DNA from: Halobellus clavatus
GTDB taxonomy: Archaea; Halobacteriota; Halobacteria; Halobacteriales; Haloferacaceae
Assembly: GCF_900107195.1 (NCBI RefSeq)
Contig: NZ_FNPB01000004.1
Location: 186,001 to 250,000 of the forward strand
Direction: 5' to 3'
DNA length: 64,000 nt
Below, in pieces: positions 51,204-60,096 of this stretch. Under the pieces are notes generated by a model, which saw nothing but the letters and a program-made list of their open reading frames with translations, was not told the origin of the DNA and did no database searches. A program made the position numbers and the translations under genes. Numbering within the stretch: position 1 is the first letter of the stretch; each line of letters starts with the position of its first letter.

Positions 51204-52286
51204 TCAGATGTCGATGTACTTACGGAACATTCGGTGGTCCTCGACCTCGATGTCGAACAGTCGAACGGCGTTCCCGCCGAGGATGAGGTTGAGTTCCTCC
51301 TGCGGGAGGTCCCGATCCATCGCGAACTTCTGGATCTGCCGGAGCGAGGGGCCCCAGAAGTCGACCTGGTGCGCTGGCAGCCCGCGGTCGTTGAGTTGGT
51401 CCCAGTAGAACGGCGGCTCCTCGCCGGGCTGGCTGACCTCCGGCATCGACGCGCCCCAGTCGGTGCCCCACAGCAACTGGTCGACGGCGATGTTCGGGTC
51501 GTTCAGCGGCTTCTTCAGGAGGTCGGCCCAGTAGAGGCCGATCTCGAGGTACACGTCGTCGAAGGTCGCGGCGACCTGACAGCACTGATCGACGTGGTGT
51601 TCCCGCCAGGTCGCCTGCATCCCGCCGTGGTCGAAGATAATCGGGACGTCCGGGAACTCCGCTTTCAGCTGGGACGCCAGCGTCGGGTCCGACCAGTCCG
51701 GGTAGACGTCGAACATGTTGAGGCCGCTGCCGTATCCGGAGACGTAGCCGGTGTGCCAGCGGACCGGGACGCCGTGCTCGTCGGCCACCTCGAAGAACTT
51801 CCGGACCTCCTTCTTCCGCTCGGACCAGTCCATCGGCTCCTGGCGGGTGGGGTCGTACGGGACGCCCTCGCCGATCATCCGGAAGCCGTCCTTCTCGAGC
51901 CACTCGTCGACCTCCGCAGCGGCGGCCTCCGCACTCCACTCTTCCTCGCCGCGCTGGGCCGCCTTCATCGTCTGGACCGGGTAGGCGGCAGCGACGAACT
52001 TCTCGGGGTGCTCGGCCATCATCTCCTCGTGCATCTCGTTCGTGAATCCGAAAGTCCCGGGGAGAAGCACGGCCATATCGACGCCGTAGGTGTCCATGTC
52101 ACGCAGGACGCGATCCGAGTTGTCGTAGACGATCACCTCGTCGTCCTCGGTGGCCTCGTCGCCGGGGACGGCGGTGATCATCTTCTTCGCCAGTTCGCCG
52201 TAGTCGGCGTCGCCGTCCATCTGGATCCGAGCCGCGTGGCGCTGGGCGTGGCAGTGCGTCTCAACCAGGAATCGACCGAGTTTCAT
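51204..52286 (-). CDS. amidohydrolase-2 family protein 3
   Basis: The 360-residue protein has a canonical metal set: H11 and H13 in VETHCHAQRH, a His in VRWHTGYVSGYG near 202, a His in IIFDHGGMQATW near 235, and Asp in LLWGTDWGASMPE near 286. Proteins of this type act on ring-cleavage products or decarboxylate aromatic acids. ATG 52286 was chosen; the upstream extension would overlap the promoter. The acyl-CoA ligase follows 12 bases after its stop, and the binding-protein gene of the Liv importer precedes it, so all may respond to one substrate. Confidence 0.87.
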   Translation of the reverse strand: MKLGRFLVETHCHAQRHAARIQMDGDADYGELAKKMITAVPGDEATEDDEVIVYDNSDRVLRDMDTYGVDMAVLLPGTFGFTNEMHEEMMAEHPEKFVAAAYPVQTMKAAQRGEEEWSAEAAAAEVDEWLEKDGFRMIGEGVPYDPTRQEPMDWSERKKEVRKFFEVADEHGVPVRWHTGYVSGYGSGLNMFDVYPDWSDPTLASQLKAEFPDVPIIFDHGGMQATWREHHVDQCCQVAATFDDVYLEIGLYWADLLKKPLNDPNIAVDQLLWGTDWGASMPEVSQPGEEPPFYWDQLNDRGLPAHQVDFWGPSLRQIQKFAMDRDLPQEELNLILGGNAVRLFDIEVEDHRMFRKYIDI

Positions 52287-52490
52287 ACGCGTGTTATCGA
52301 GCCTCGGTTTATAAAAATATCCTTGGTGCTTCATAGTGCACTCTCCCGCGCTCGGCGCCGTATCGGCGGGTTACTCTACGAAACGCCGCGAAACAGTGCG
52401 AAACAGCCGCCCCCTCTGGCGGCCGCGACACGGTCGCCGTGTCGGCCGGTGGTCGTCCGTGGCAGCCGAAAGAAGTCGGTCGTTCGTGCC

Positions 52491-53792
52491 TCAGAGGCTG
52501 CAGCGCGCGCCCGGGATGACGTCCGGGTACTCCGCGAGCACCTCGACGTCCGGGACGTCGCCATCGCCGGCGACGCGTCGGCCGCCGTAGAAGTCCAGCG
52601 CCGCCTGGTGGTCCTCCTCGCGGAACATAATGTCCCCGAAGACGGACTCCCACTCCAGGCCCTCGAGGCCGGAGATGATGTCGTCGGTCGCGGTCGAACC
52701 GGTGTTCTCGACCGCCGTCGCGAGCGCCCGCATCAGCTCGAAGGACGCACCTGCCGTCGAGTTCGGCAGGAGCGAGCTGTCGAGCTCGCCATAGAGGCTC
52801 TTGAATTCGTTGTTGGGTTCGTTGTCGAGCTGTGGGTTGTAGAAGTGGGTCCCGAACCAGCCGTCCTGGACGACCTCGCTCGCCATCGTCGAGGCGGCGA
52901 ACTGGCCGATCGGCTTCCCGGAGTTCATCATTATCACCTTCTCCTCCGGCAGTCCGAAGGAGTTCGCCTGCGGGATGAACTGCGCGGCCGCGCCCCAGGT
53001 GAGGACCCCGGTGACCACGTCGGCCTCGCTATTGGAGATCTCCGAGATGTACGACGACCAGTCCGTCTCGCCGATCGGGACCAGCGTGCTGCCGACGACC
53101 TCCCCGCCGACCTCGTTCATCGCCTCTCTGGCGAGTTCGAGGCCGTTCTGGCCGAGCGCGTAGTCCCAGGAGACGAAGTGCACCTTCGAGGTGTCGATGT
53201 CGCGGTCGACGTGGTTGGGGAGCTCCTGAATGAACTGGGTCCCCGTCGGCGCGAGGTGTCGGTTGCTGGGCCAGATGAAGAACCCGTACTCGTTGCAGTT
53301 CTCTGGGTTCTCACGAGCCTCGACGGACGACGCTGTCGTCAGCAGATGGGGGACTTGCCCCTCCTCTTTCATATACTGCATCACGGCGATCGAGTTCCCA
53401 CTGCTCACCGGGCCGATGATAGCGTCGACGTCCTCGTCCTCGATGAGGGTTCGCGCCGCCTGGATCGACGCGTTCGGATCCGATTCGCCGTCCTCGATGA
53501 TGAGCTCGAACTCGTTGCCGGCGATCTCACCACCGAGGTACTCTGTGGCAACCTCAAGCCCCCGTCGGTTCTCCTCGCCGGTCCGCGCGAATGGACCACT
53601 GAGCGCCATCACGGCGCCGATCTTCACCGGTTCGGTGCCGCCGCCACCCGATCCGCTGGTGGTGCCTCCGCCACCCGATCCGCTGGTGGTGCCGCCGTCG
53701 GATCCACTGTCAGATCCGTCGCCGAGACAACCGGCAGCTGTGGTTATTCCCGCTATGCCCGCGGCCTTGAGGAACGATCTTCGTTGCACCAT
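52491..53792 (-). CDS. livK: branched-chain-amino-acid-type ABC substrate-binding lipoprotein
   Basis: The 433-residue protein has a Tat signal QRRSFLKAAG and lipobox AAGC (Cys about 22), a flexible linker made of two GGTTSGSGG repeats, and then the type I periplasmic fold. Fold markers are PVKIGAVMALSGPFARTGEE near 55 and DVDAIIGPVSSGNSIAV near 121. LivK-like proteins in catabolic islands often bind aromatic acids rather than amino acids. A TTTATAATAAA element (53820-53830) lies about 33 bases before ATG 53792, giving this gene its own promoter downstream of livM. GTTTCG occurs three times, 10 bases apart, 85-110 bases after its stop. Confidence 0.88.
   Translation of the reverse strand: MVQRRSFLKAAGIAGITTAAGCLGDGSDSGSDGGTTSGSGGGGTTSGSGGGGTEPVKIGAVMALSGPFARTGEENRRGLEVATEYLGGEIAGNEFELIIEDGESDPNASIQAARTLIEDEDVDAIIGPVSSGNSIAVMQYMKEEGQVPHLLTTASSVEARENPENCNEYGFFIWPSNRHLAPTGTQFIQELPNHVDRDIDTSKVHFVSWDYALGQNGLELAREAMNEVGGEVVGSTLVPIGETDWSSYISEISNSEADVVTGVLTWGAAAQFIPQANSFGLPEEKVIMMNSGKPIGQFAASTMASEVVQDGWFGTHFYNPQLDNEPNNEFKSLYGELDSSLLPNSTAGASFELMRALATAVENTGSTATDDIISGLEGLEWESVFGDIMFREEDHQAALDFYGGRRVAGDGDVPDVEVLAEYPDVIPGARCSL
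53641..53694. repeat. 27-base tandem repeat in the LivK linker
   Basis: Two almost identical 27-base units (53641-53667 and 53668-53694) encode the nine-residue linker repeat GGTTSGSGG between lipobox and binding domain. Linker length may vary between strains by slippage. Confidence 0.7.
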
Positions 53793-53870
53793 CGTATACT
53801 GTGTGCATAGTTACCGGTGTTTATAATAAACTTTCGGGTCATAATCCGGCGAATATAACGTCATCCCGCC

Positions 53871-53890
53871 GCGTTTCGGCCGCGAAACGC
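53871..53890. terminator. 8-base stem-loop after livM
   Basis: GCGTTTCG-GCCG-CGAAACGC forms a perfect 8-base stem with a 4-base loop, 50 bases after the livM stop and 40 bases before the livK TATA element. It may end livM transcription or stabilise its 3' end. Confidence 0.4.
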
Positions 53891-53939
53891 CAGTGAAACA
53901 TCGATTTCCCGCTCTCCCCGAAACGGCGGGACGGGGACG

Positions 53940-54902
53940 TTACTCGTCGCCCCGAATGAGGCCTATCAGGCCGTCAGGGAAGACGAAGACGAACACCACG
54001 AACAGCAGCCCGAGGAGCAGCCGGTAGCCGCCCTGCCAGATCGTCTGCAGGAGCTCTTGGGTGAAGACGAGGGCGATGGCCGCGAGGAACGGCCCGAGGA
54101 GCGTTCCCGTGCCGCCGACGATGATCCAGATGATCACGTCGCCGGTCAGGCCGAACGAGACGAGCGAGGGCGAGGCAATACCGACCATACCGACGTACAC
54201 CGCGCCCGCAAGCGCCGAGACCGCAGCGGAGACGATCCATGCGATCATCAGTTCGCGGTTCGTGTCGTAGCCGAGGTAGCGCATCCGGAGCTCGTTCTGC
54301 CGCGTCGCGTTCAGCACGTCGCCGTAGTCGCTGCTGATCAGCCGGTAGATCCCCAGGCCGAAAACGGCGACGATGAGCAGCGTAAAGTAGTAGTACGGCA
54401 GCCCGTCGCCGAGATCAATCCCCAAGACCTCCGGCGGGCTGAAGAAGCCCAGACCGTTCGACCCGCCGGTGAGGGAGGTCGTGACGGTGGTGAAGTCTGT
54501 GACGATCGCCCCGAACGCGAGGGTGAAGAGCACGAAGTAGACGTTGCCGATCCGCTGTTTGATGGGGATATAGCCGATGACCACTGCGAGGGCGATCGCA
54601 AGGACGATCGCCACGGGGAAGCCGAGCCAGAACGATTGCCCGTAGTCGACGACGACCTTGGCGACGGAGTACGCGCCCAGCCCGAAGAACGCGGCTGGCG
54701 CGAGCGTGAGCAGGCCGGCGTATCCGAGCACAATGTCGACGGAGATGGCGAACAGCGCGAAGATGAGCGCCTCGGTGGCGAGGCTGGACTGGCCGGGCGC
54801 CAGGATCGGCACCGTCAGGAGCACCAACACCCCCACGGCGAGCAGGGGTCGCCGGGCGCTCCCGCGTATGAGCTCGCGGGCGTCGGCCATTCTACTGCTC
54901 AT
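53940..54902 (-). CDS. livM: LivM-type ABC permease
   Basis: The 320-residue membrane protein has about nine helices, the LivM stretch DIVLGYAGLLTLAPAAFFGLGAYSV near 55, the cytoplasmic GxxxxATRQNELRMRYLGYD loop near 205 and GGTGTLLGPFLAAIAL near 268. With LivH it forms the membrane channel. ATG 54902 overlaps the livH stop (ATGA), so the two are coupled; a second ATG four codons later is possible. Confidence 0.9.
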   Translation of the reverse strand: MSSRMADARELIRGSARRPLLAVGVLVLLTVPILAPGQSSLATEALIFALFAISVDIVLGYAGLLTLAPAAFFGLGAYSVAKVVVDYGQSFWLGFPVAIVLAIALAVVIGYIPIKQRIGNVYFVLFTLAFGAIVTDFTTVTTSLTGGSNGLGFFSPPEVLGIDLGDGLPYYYFTLLIVAVFGLGIYRLISSDYGDVLNATRQNELRMRYLGYDTNRELMIAWIVSAAVSALAGAVYVGMVGIASPSLVSFGLTGDVIIWIIVGGTGTLLGPFLAAIALVFTQELLQTIWQGGYRLLLGLLFVVFVFVFPDGLIGLIRGDE

Positions 54903-55786
54903 TCGTGCACCTCCGGCTTCCCGAAGAAGCCACGCGGTTTGTACAGGATGAACACCATCGCCGCCACGAAGACGAGGATGCGGACGTACGTCGGTTCGAG
55001 CACGAGCCACCCGAACGCGATCGTCTGTCCGACGATCATACTCACGACGAAGGAGCCCTTGAAGCTCCCCATCCCGCCGACGATGATGACGAGGAACGCC
55101 ATCGTGATGTAGTCGAGCCCGATCGTGGGATAGATCGACGTGATCGGGGCGGTGAGGGCCCCGGCCAGCGCGGCGAGCGCCGTCCCGAGGACGAACGTGA
55201 CGGTGTAGATCCGCGTGGTGTTGACGCCGAGTATCTCGGCGGTCGGCTGTCTGTTCGCCGTGGCGTGGATCTCCAGCCCCAGGCGCGTCCGTGTCAGGAG
55301 CAGCCCTACGCCCGCCGCAACGACGGCCCCGACGAGGATCACGAACAGCCGGTACGACGGGTAGGTCACGCCGAGTAGCTCCGTGGACTGGGGGATCGGC
55401 GACTGGATCGTGTACGACCGGCTCCCGAACTGCACGGCCAGCGCCTCCTCGATCACCAACCCGATCCCGAACGTCCCCAGGAACCCGAGGAGCGGTTCGT
55501 CGTAGAGCCAGTAGAGGACCTTCCGCTCGAGGACGTACCCCAACAACGTGACGAGCACGACGGAGATTCCGAGTCCGAGCCAGAAGTTGTCCATCGTCTG
55601 AAGCACGACGTAGGTCCCGTAGCCGCCGAGGGCCAGCATCGCGCCGTGCGCGAAGTTGATGAGACCGATCAGCCCGAAGATGAGCGTGAGCCCGCTGGCG
55701 ACGAGAAAGATGATCATCCCGCGGCTCACGCCGTTCAGCATATATGTGACGAAGTTGTCAGCGGTTATGAGTGGCACTTCGTACAT
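54899..55786 (-). CDS. livH: LivH-type ABC permease
   Basis: The 295-residue membrane protein has the LivH opening GVSRGMIIFLVASGLTLIFG, then GLINFAHGAMLALGGYGTYV near 40. The permease loop RLGLEIHATANRQPTAEILG lies near 168 and FLVIIVGGMGSFKGSFVVSM near 232. ATG 55786 is favoured over a GTG three codons earlier. An AT-rich TATTATAATTTTTG run at about 55887-55900 lies some 100 bases upstream, so a leader is likely. livF ends 249 bases upstream; the importer genes are thus in two or three transcription units. Confidence 0.9.
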   Translation of the reverse strand: MYEVPLITADNFVTYMLNGVSRGMIIFLVASGLTLIFGLIGLINFAHGAMLALGGYGTYVVLQTMDNFWLGLGISVVLVTLLGYVLERKVLYWLYDEPLLGFLGTFGIGLVIEEALAVQFGSRSYTIQSPIPQSTELLGVTYPSYRLFVILVGAVVAAGVGLLLTRTRLGLEIHATANRQPTAEILGVNTTRIYTVTFVLGTALAALAGALTAPITSIYPTIGLDYITMAFLVIIVGGMGSFKGSFVVSMIVGQTIAFGWLVLEPTYVRILVFVAAMVFILYKPRGFFGKPEVHE

Positions 55787-56035
55787 AGATGTCACACGGT
55801 GTCCGAATGATCGCAGCCGGATCCTTGACCACTTTCTGAGTCAACGGTCGTCATAGATAACACACCCGGACGGACTAACCACATCATATTATAATTTTTG
55901 TTAATCCAGAGAACGGTATTCTGTGGTAGCACGGCCGCACAGTGGGGTTCGGGAGGGCGTGGGGACGAGCGGTGACCCGCTCGCAGTGCGGCGTCTTCAG
56001 GGGTTCGGTTCGCGTGCGGTGAATACCTGGCTGTC

Positions 56036-56746
56036 TCAGACGGTCAGGTACCGCTCGTGGATCTCCTCGTCGCTGAGGTACTCCGAGTCGCCCTCCTCGA
56101 CGATCTCCCCGGTCTGGATTATGTACCCGCGGTCGATGAGCGGGAGCATCCGCTTGATGTTCTGTTCGACGATCAGGACCGTCCTGTCGCCGGTCACCAG
56201 AGACTCCAGAATCTCGACGACGTCGTCGATGATCGCGGGCGCCAGCCCCTCGGTCGGCTCGTCGAGGAGGAGGAGGTCTGGATCGGAGACCAGGCCGCGG
56301 CCGATGGCGAGCATCTGCTGCTCGCCGCCGCTCAGCGTTCCGCCGCGCTGTTTCTCTCGCTCGCCGAGGCGCTCGAACTGCGAGAACACGTTCTGGATCC
56401 GCTCCTCGCGGACGTCGTCGGAGACGCCCGACGGCGTCGCCAGCTCGAGGTTCTCGCGGACCGTGAGCGCGGGGTAGATCTCACGGTCTTCGGGGACGTA
56501 CGCGATCTGCTCGCGGATGATCTCGTGTGTGGACCACTCCGAGATGTCTTCGCCTCGGTAGGTGACTCGTCCGGTCTTCCGATCGATCCGGTTCACGAGA
56601 CTGTCGAGCAGGGTGGTCTTGCCCATCCCGTTGCGACCGAAGATGCCGATGACCTCGTTGTCGCCGACGTCGATGGAGACGTCGAACAGGATCTGACTGG
56701 AGCCATAAAAGGCGTTGAGATCCTCGACGGTCAGAAGGTCACTCAC
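56036..56746 (-). CDS. livF: LivF-type ABC ATPase
   Basis: The 236-residue ATPase has Walker A GRNGMGKTT at 37-45, the Q-loop region YVPEDREIYPALTV typical of LivF, signature LSGGEQQML, Walker B LLLLDEPTEGLAP and the switch His replaced by Gln or Asn (VLIVEQNIKRM), normal for LivF. GTG 56746 lies inside the end of livG (8-base overlap). It drives the importer together with LivG. Confidence 0.92.
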   Translation of the reverse strand: MSDLLTVEDLNAFYGSSQILFDVSIDVGDNEVIGIFGRNGMGKTTLLDSLVNRIDRKTGRVTYRGEDISEWSTHEIIREQIAYVPEDREIYPALTVRENLELATPSGVSDDVREERIQNVFSQFERLGEREKQRGGTLSGGEQQMLAIGRGLVSDPDLLLLDEPTEGLAPAIIDDVVEILESLVTGDRTVLIVEQNIKRMLPLIDRGYIIQTGEIVEEGDSEYLSDEEIHERYLTV

Positions 56747-57461
56747 CAAGATACACCTCCTTGACGTCGGTATTCTCGACGACTTCCTCGGGCGTCCCCG
56801 TCGTCAGGACCGCCCCGTTGTGCAGGACTGTGATCCGATCAGAAATCGCCCGAACCAGATCGATGTCGTGTTCGATGACGAGCATCGTGTAATCGCCGCG
56901 GAGTTCCTCCAGCAACTCTTTGACCTCGTCGGTCTCGGACTGATTCAGCCCGGCGGCGGGCTCGTCAAAGAGGATGACCTCCGAGTCGACCGCCAGCGTG
57001 AGCGCGATGTCGAGGAACCGCTGCTGGCCGTGTGCGAGGTTCTTCGCGACGGTATCGAGTTCGTCACCCAGGTGCGCGAGCTCCGCGACCCGTTCGATCT
57101 CCTCGGAGAGATCCTCGCGGCGCCCGAACGCGGTCCCGACCGTTCGGGTCGGGTCCCGGACCGCCAGCCGCAGGTGCTTGCGGACGGTCATCTCCGGGAA
57201 GTACTGCACGACCTGGAACGACCGGCCGATCCCTCTCTGCGTGATCTGTTCGGGCGCGAGCCCGGCGATGTCCTCACCGTTGAACTCCACCGACCCGCGG
57301 GTCGGCGACAGTTCGCCGGTGATCAGATTGATCGTGGTCGTCTTTCCGGCGCCGTTCGGGCCGATGAGCCCGTGGATCTCCCCTTGCCGCAGCTCCAGGG
57401 AAACGTCGTCGACGGCGACGAGCGAGCCGAACTCTTTGGTCAACCCTTCAACTGACAGCAT
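56739..57461 (-). CDS. livG: LivG-type ABC ATPase
   Basis: The 240-residue ATPase has Walker A GPNGAGKTT at 34-42, GIGRSFQVVQYFPEMTVRKH near 81, a signature reading LAHGQQRFLDIALTLA in place of the usual LSGGQ, and Walker B VILFDEPAAGLN followed by LVIEHDIDLV. The LAHGQ signature is common in LivG. ATG 57461 starts directly at the domain; GTG 57497 would add 12 residues. It is the first gene of the Liv cluster; a GGTTATTCC element near 57573-57582 could be its promoter. Confidence 0.9.
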   Translation of the reverse strand: MLSVEGLTKEFGSLVAVDDVSLELRQGEIHGLIGPNGAGKTTTINLITGELSPTRGSVEFNGEDIAGLAPEQITQRGIGRSFQVVQYFPEMTVRKHLRLAVRDPTRTVGTAFGRREDLSEEIERVAELAHLGDELDTVAKNLAHGQQRFLDIALTLAVDSEVILFDEPAAGLNQSETDEVKELLEELRGDYTMLVIEHDIDLVRAISDRITVLHNGAVLTTGTPEEVVENTDVKEVYLGE

Positions 57462-57643
57462 AGTGCCTCCGTCGGTCGTTCGACGCTGTGTGTCCACGGG
57501 CAGTTGACACCGGCGTCGGGGAGATGTGTTCGGCCATCGTGCGTCTTCTACGCAGATATCTGCCTTGTGTGGAATAACCTTTTCGGGGTACGCTCAGCCG
57601 CTCGAACGACTGATTTCAGTGAGTTGAGAAGAACCGGTCGGGC

Positions 57644-58537
57644 TTACTGCAGCCGGCTCGTCCGCCACTCTTCGGTATCGGGGACCTGATTGAACGTGTA
57701 GACGTGAATCCCGCGGATGCCGTACTCGTCGGCGTGCGGACCGAGGCCGTCGACCAGTTCGTCGGGCCGGTACCGCCCGCGGGAGCCGATGAACTGCTTG
57801 ACGAACCCTACGATGCCCGTCGTCTTCTTGAGGAAGCGGACCGAATCGCCCACGCCGACCTTCTGAGAGATGTTGAGCAGTTTCTCGTACTTCATGACGC
57901 CGGGGATCCCGACTTCGACCGGCAGGTCGATGCCGCGGTCGCGGATCGTCTCGATCCACTCGAGGATGGTCTCCGGATCGTAACAGAGCTGGGTAGCGAT
58001 GTACGTCGCGTAGGGGGCCTTCTTCTCCATCGCCTCGGTGAGCGTCTCCTGTGAGAGGAATTCGTGGCCCTCGGGATAGCCCGTGATCCCGATCTCTTCG
58101 AACTCGTACTCGAGGTCGTCGAGCGCGACGAGCATGTCGTAGGCCGACTCGAACTCGCCGATCGGCTCCTCGCGGTCGCCACCGGGGACGAAGATGTCGT
58201 CGATCCCGACCGCCTTGAGTCGCTCACAGATTTCTGCGAGGTGCTCGGGGCCGCGGACGTACCGCGCTGAGACGTGCGGGACGACCTCGTAGCCCGCCTG
58301 TGCCGCCTCTTCGGCGGCCTCGATAGTCGCCTCGAGTTCCAGTTGCGGCGAGGCGGTGATCGTCACTGTCGCACCCTCCGGGAGGTGTGCGATCTCCTCG
58401 TCGAAACTGTCGAACGGCATCAGTTCGAATCGGGGGTTTTCCAGGAGCGATTCCGTAGTCGTCTGCGTCGTCGACGCGCTGAGTCCTTGCGAAGCCATCG
58501 TATGCGTTGGGGTGTGATCGGGTGCTGAAACAGCCAT
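57644..58537 (-). CDS. metF: methylenetetrahydrofolate reductase
   Basis: The 297-residue TIM-barrel protein has a low-complexity N-terminus (to about 32) and then the MetF fold: NPRFELMPF, the substrate strand ATYIATQLCYDPETILEWIE near 177 with the conserved Gln, and VEVGIPGVMKYEKLLNIS near 208. It interconverts methyl- and methylene-tetrahydrofolate with FAD. ATG 58537 is taken; ATG 58498 would remove 13 residues of unconserved sequence. It lies 103 bases after the LigM-like gene on the same strand, which recalls the ligM-metF pairing of bacterial vanillate O-demethylation. Confidence 0.85.
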   Translation of the reverse strand: MAVSAPDHTPTHTMASQGLSASTTQTTTESLLENPRFELMPFDSFDEEIAHLPEGATVTITASPQLELEATIEAAEEAAQAGYEVVPHVSARYVRGPEHLAEICERLKAVGIDDIFVPGGDREEPIGEFESAYDMLVALDDLEYEFEEIGITGYPEGHEFLSQETLTEAMEKKAPYATYIATQLCYDPETILEWIETIRDRGIDLPVEVGIPGVMKYEKLLNISQKVGVGDSVRFLKKTTGIVGFVKQFIGSRGRYRPDELVDGLGPHADEYGIRGIHVYTFNQVPDTEEWRTSRLQ

Positions 58538-58640
58538 CACGGGCGACGTCTATGTTCGGCGTCGTGAGACCGTTTACCGTCACCCGATTCACCTATTAGA
58601 AGTAGGAACGGTCACGGCATAAACCTTGTCTTCCCGGACC

Positions 58641-59990
58641 CTATCGGTTGTCGGCGGTGTAGGGGACCGGCGCGACTGTGGCTGAGATCTCCGTCCGCTC
58701 GTGACGCTCGACGGCCGGATTCGCCGAGTCATCGGGTTCCCCCCAGACGACGGTCACGTCGGTTCCCGGCGTCGCGAGACCGACGTCGATGGTCGCCAGC
58801 GAGATCATCGCTCGCTCGTTGGCCGTGTACGCGCTCATTCGGGAGATCCCGACGACGTCGCCGTCCCGCAGGATGACGTCGTGGTGAGACGTCGAGCGCC
58901 ACGGAATCGGGAACTGGACGAATCGCTTCGAGGGCCCTTCTTCGAACAGCGACGCAAACACGGCGATCACGTCCTCGCTGTCCCACTCTAAGGTGACGAG
59001 CGTCCGCTCGGGGTCAGCCATCTCCGCGGCGATCGCGTCCTTGCCGACGAAGTCGTGCTCCAGATCGACGAGGGGCTCGTACCCGATTTCGACGGGGGAG
59101 ACGTAGTAATCGGTGACGTCCGTCGAATCGAGGCTCCCGGCGATAGAGTAGTGTCCCTCGATATTCCGCGCATCCAGCCACTCGCGATACGGCCGCATCG
59201 CGTCGCTGTCGTACACGGCGGGCAGCGGCATCCCGAGCCACCCGGACACCACCGACGAACTCCCGTAGCTCTTCCCACCCAGTTGGCGTATGCCGTACTC
59301 CGTCCCGGCGTCGAGCACCAGCCGTTTGATCGCCTCGCTGTCCTCCCACGGGCCCCAGAACTCGAAGCCCGCCTCGCCGGACATTCCGTGCCGGAGGATC
59401 GTGACGTCGTGGCCGTCCATCGATACATCGGTGAAATTGAAGAATCCGAGATCCGGCAGGGGCTCGTCAGTCACCGCGGCCATCACGTCGAGGGCGTCGG
59501 GGCCCTGGATCTGGTAGCGATACTGCTTCGGCGGCCCCTCGCGGACGCCTGCGGTCTCCTCGCGTTCCGTCTCGACGGCGTAATCGCCCGTCTCGACGTG
59601 GTATTGGATCCAGTTGACGCCCTGCGGCGGCCCGACGAGCGCGTACCCGTCGTCGCCGAAGTTGAAGAGGATCCCGTCACCGATGAAGTAGCCGTCGGGG
59701 TTGGCGAGGACTAACTGTTTCGCCTGGCCTCGCTGGAAGTCTGCGAAGCCGTTCACCGCGAGGTCGGCGAACAGGTCGAGGGCGTCGGGGCCGTCGACCC
59801 AGTAGTCGACCATGTGGTGTGACTGATCCGCGAACGAGCAGTTCTCGCGCCACGCCCGCTGCTCTTCGATCCAGTTCGTGTGTTCGTCGGGGACGTTCGG
59901 AAACCCGAACGCGCCCCGGCCCTGAGAACGGAGCAGGTCGACGGGGGAGTCGACCGTCTGTATCAAATCCTCGAGACTCTGGTTGGTCAT
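58641..59990 (-). CDS. LigM/GcvT-family tetrahydrofolate-dependent O-demethylase-like protein, copy 1
   Basis: The 449-residue protein belongs to the aminomethyltransferase (GcvT) fold. It shows the pattern of vanillate/syringate O-demethylases: LVLANPDGYFIGDGILFNF near 130, GVNWIQYHVETGDYAV near 160, YRYQIQGPDALDVM near 195 and LRHGMSGEAGFEFWGPW near 240, where related enzymes hold the folate-binding Glu. Such enzymes move a methyl group from a methoxy-aromatic (or from DMSP in other branches) to tetrahydrofolate. ATG 59990 is supported by a TGTATAAC box some 35 bases upstream. The downstream MetF gene could recycle the methyl-folate. Substrate specificity is inferred, and a betaine or DMSP substrate is not excluded. 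Confidence 0.8.
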   Translation of the reverse strand: MTNQSLEDLIQTVDSPVDLLRSQGRGAFGFPNVPDEHTNWIEEQRAWRENCSFADQSHHMVDYWVDGPDALDLFADLAVNGFADFQRGQAKQLVLANPDGYFIGDGILFNFGDDGYALVGPPQGVNWIQYHVETGDYAVETEREETAGVREGPPKQYRYQIQGPDALDVMAAVTDEPLPDLGFFNFTDVSMDGHDVTILRHGMSGEAGFEFWGPWEDSEAIKRLVLDAGTEYGIRQLGGKSYGSSSVVSGWLGMPLPAVYDSDAMRPYREWLDARNIEGHYSIAGSLDSTDVTDYYVSPVEIGYEPLVDLEHDFVGKDAIAAEMADPERTLVTLEWDSEDVIAVFASLFEEGPSKRFVQFPIPWRSTSHHDVILRDGDVVGISRMSAYTANERAMISLATIDVGLATPGTDVTVVWGEPDDSANPAVERHERTEISATVAPVPYTADNR

Positions 59991-60065
59991 CGTAAGTACG
60001 TAGAAGTCGCCACCTTCGCAGTTATACATTGTGCTCGGTGCGGTGCTCCCTGCCGCCGAACAAAG

Positions 60066-60073
60066 ATATATAT
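60066..60073 (+). promoter_or_regulatory. TATA box of the thioesterase gene
   Basis: ATATATAT lies 24-31 bases before ATG 60097 in the divergent region shared with the LigM-like gene; a strong leaderless-type promoter. Confidence 0.6.
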
Positions 60074-60096
60074 GTAGTGCGCGAAAGACTGGGACG

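Noticed and set aside
58641-59990. Glycine cleavage T-protein (GcvT) proper
   Set aside because: The length of 449 residues and the NPDGYFIGDGILF and NWIQYH stretches fit LigM-type demethylases better; no glycine cleavage H or P gene is near.
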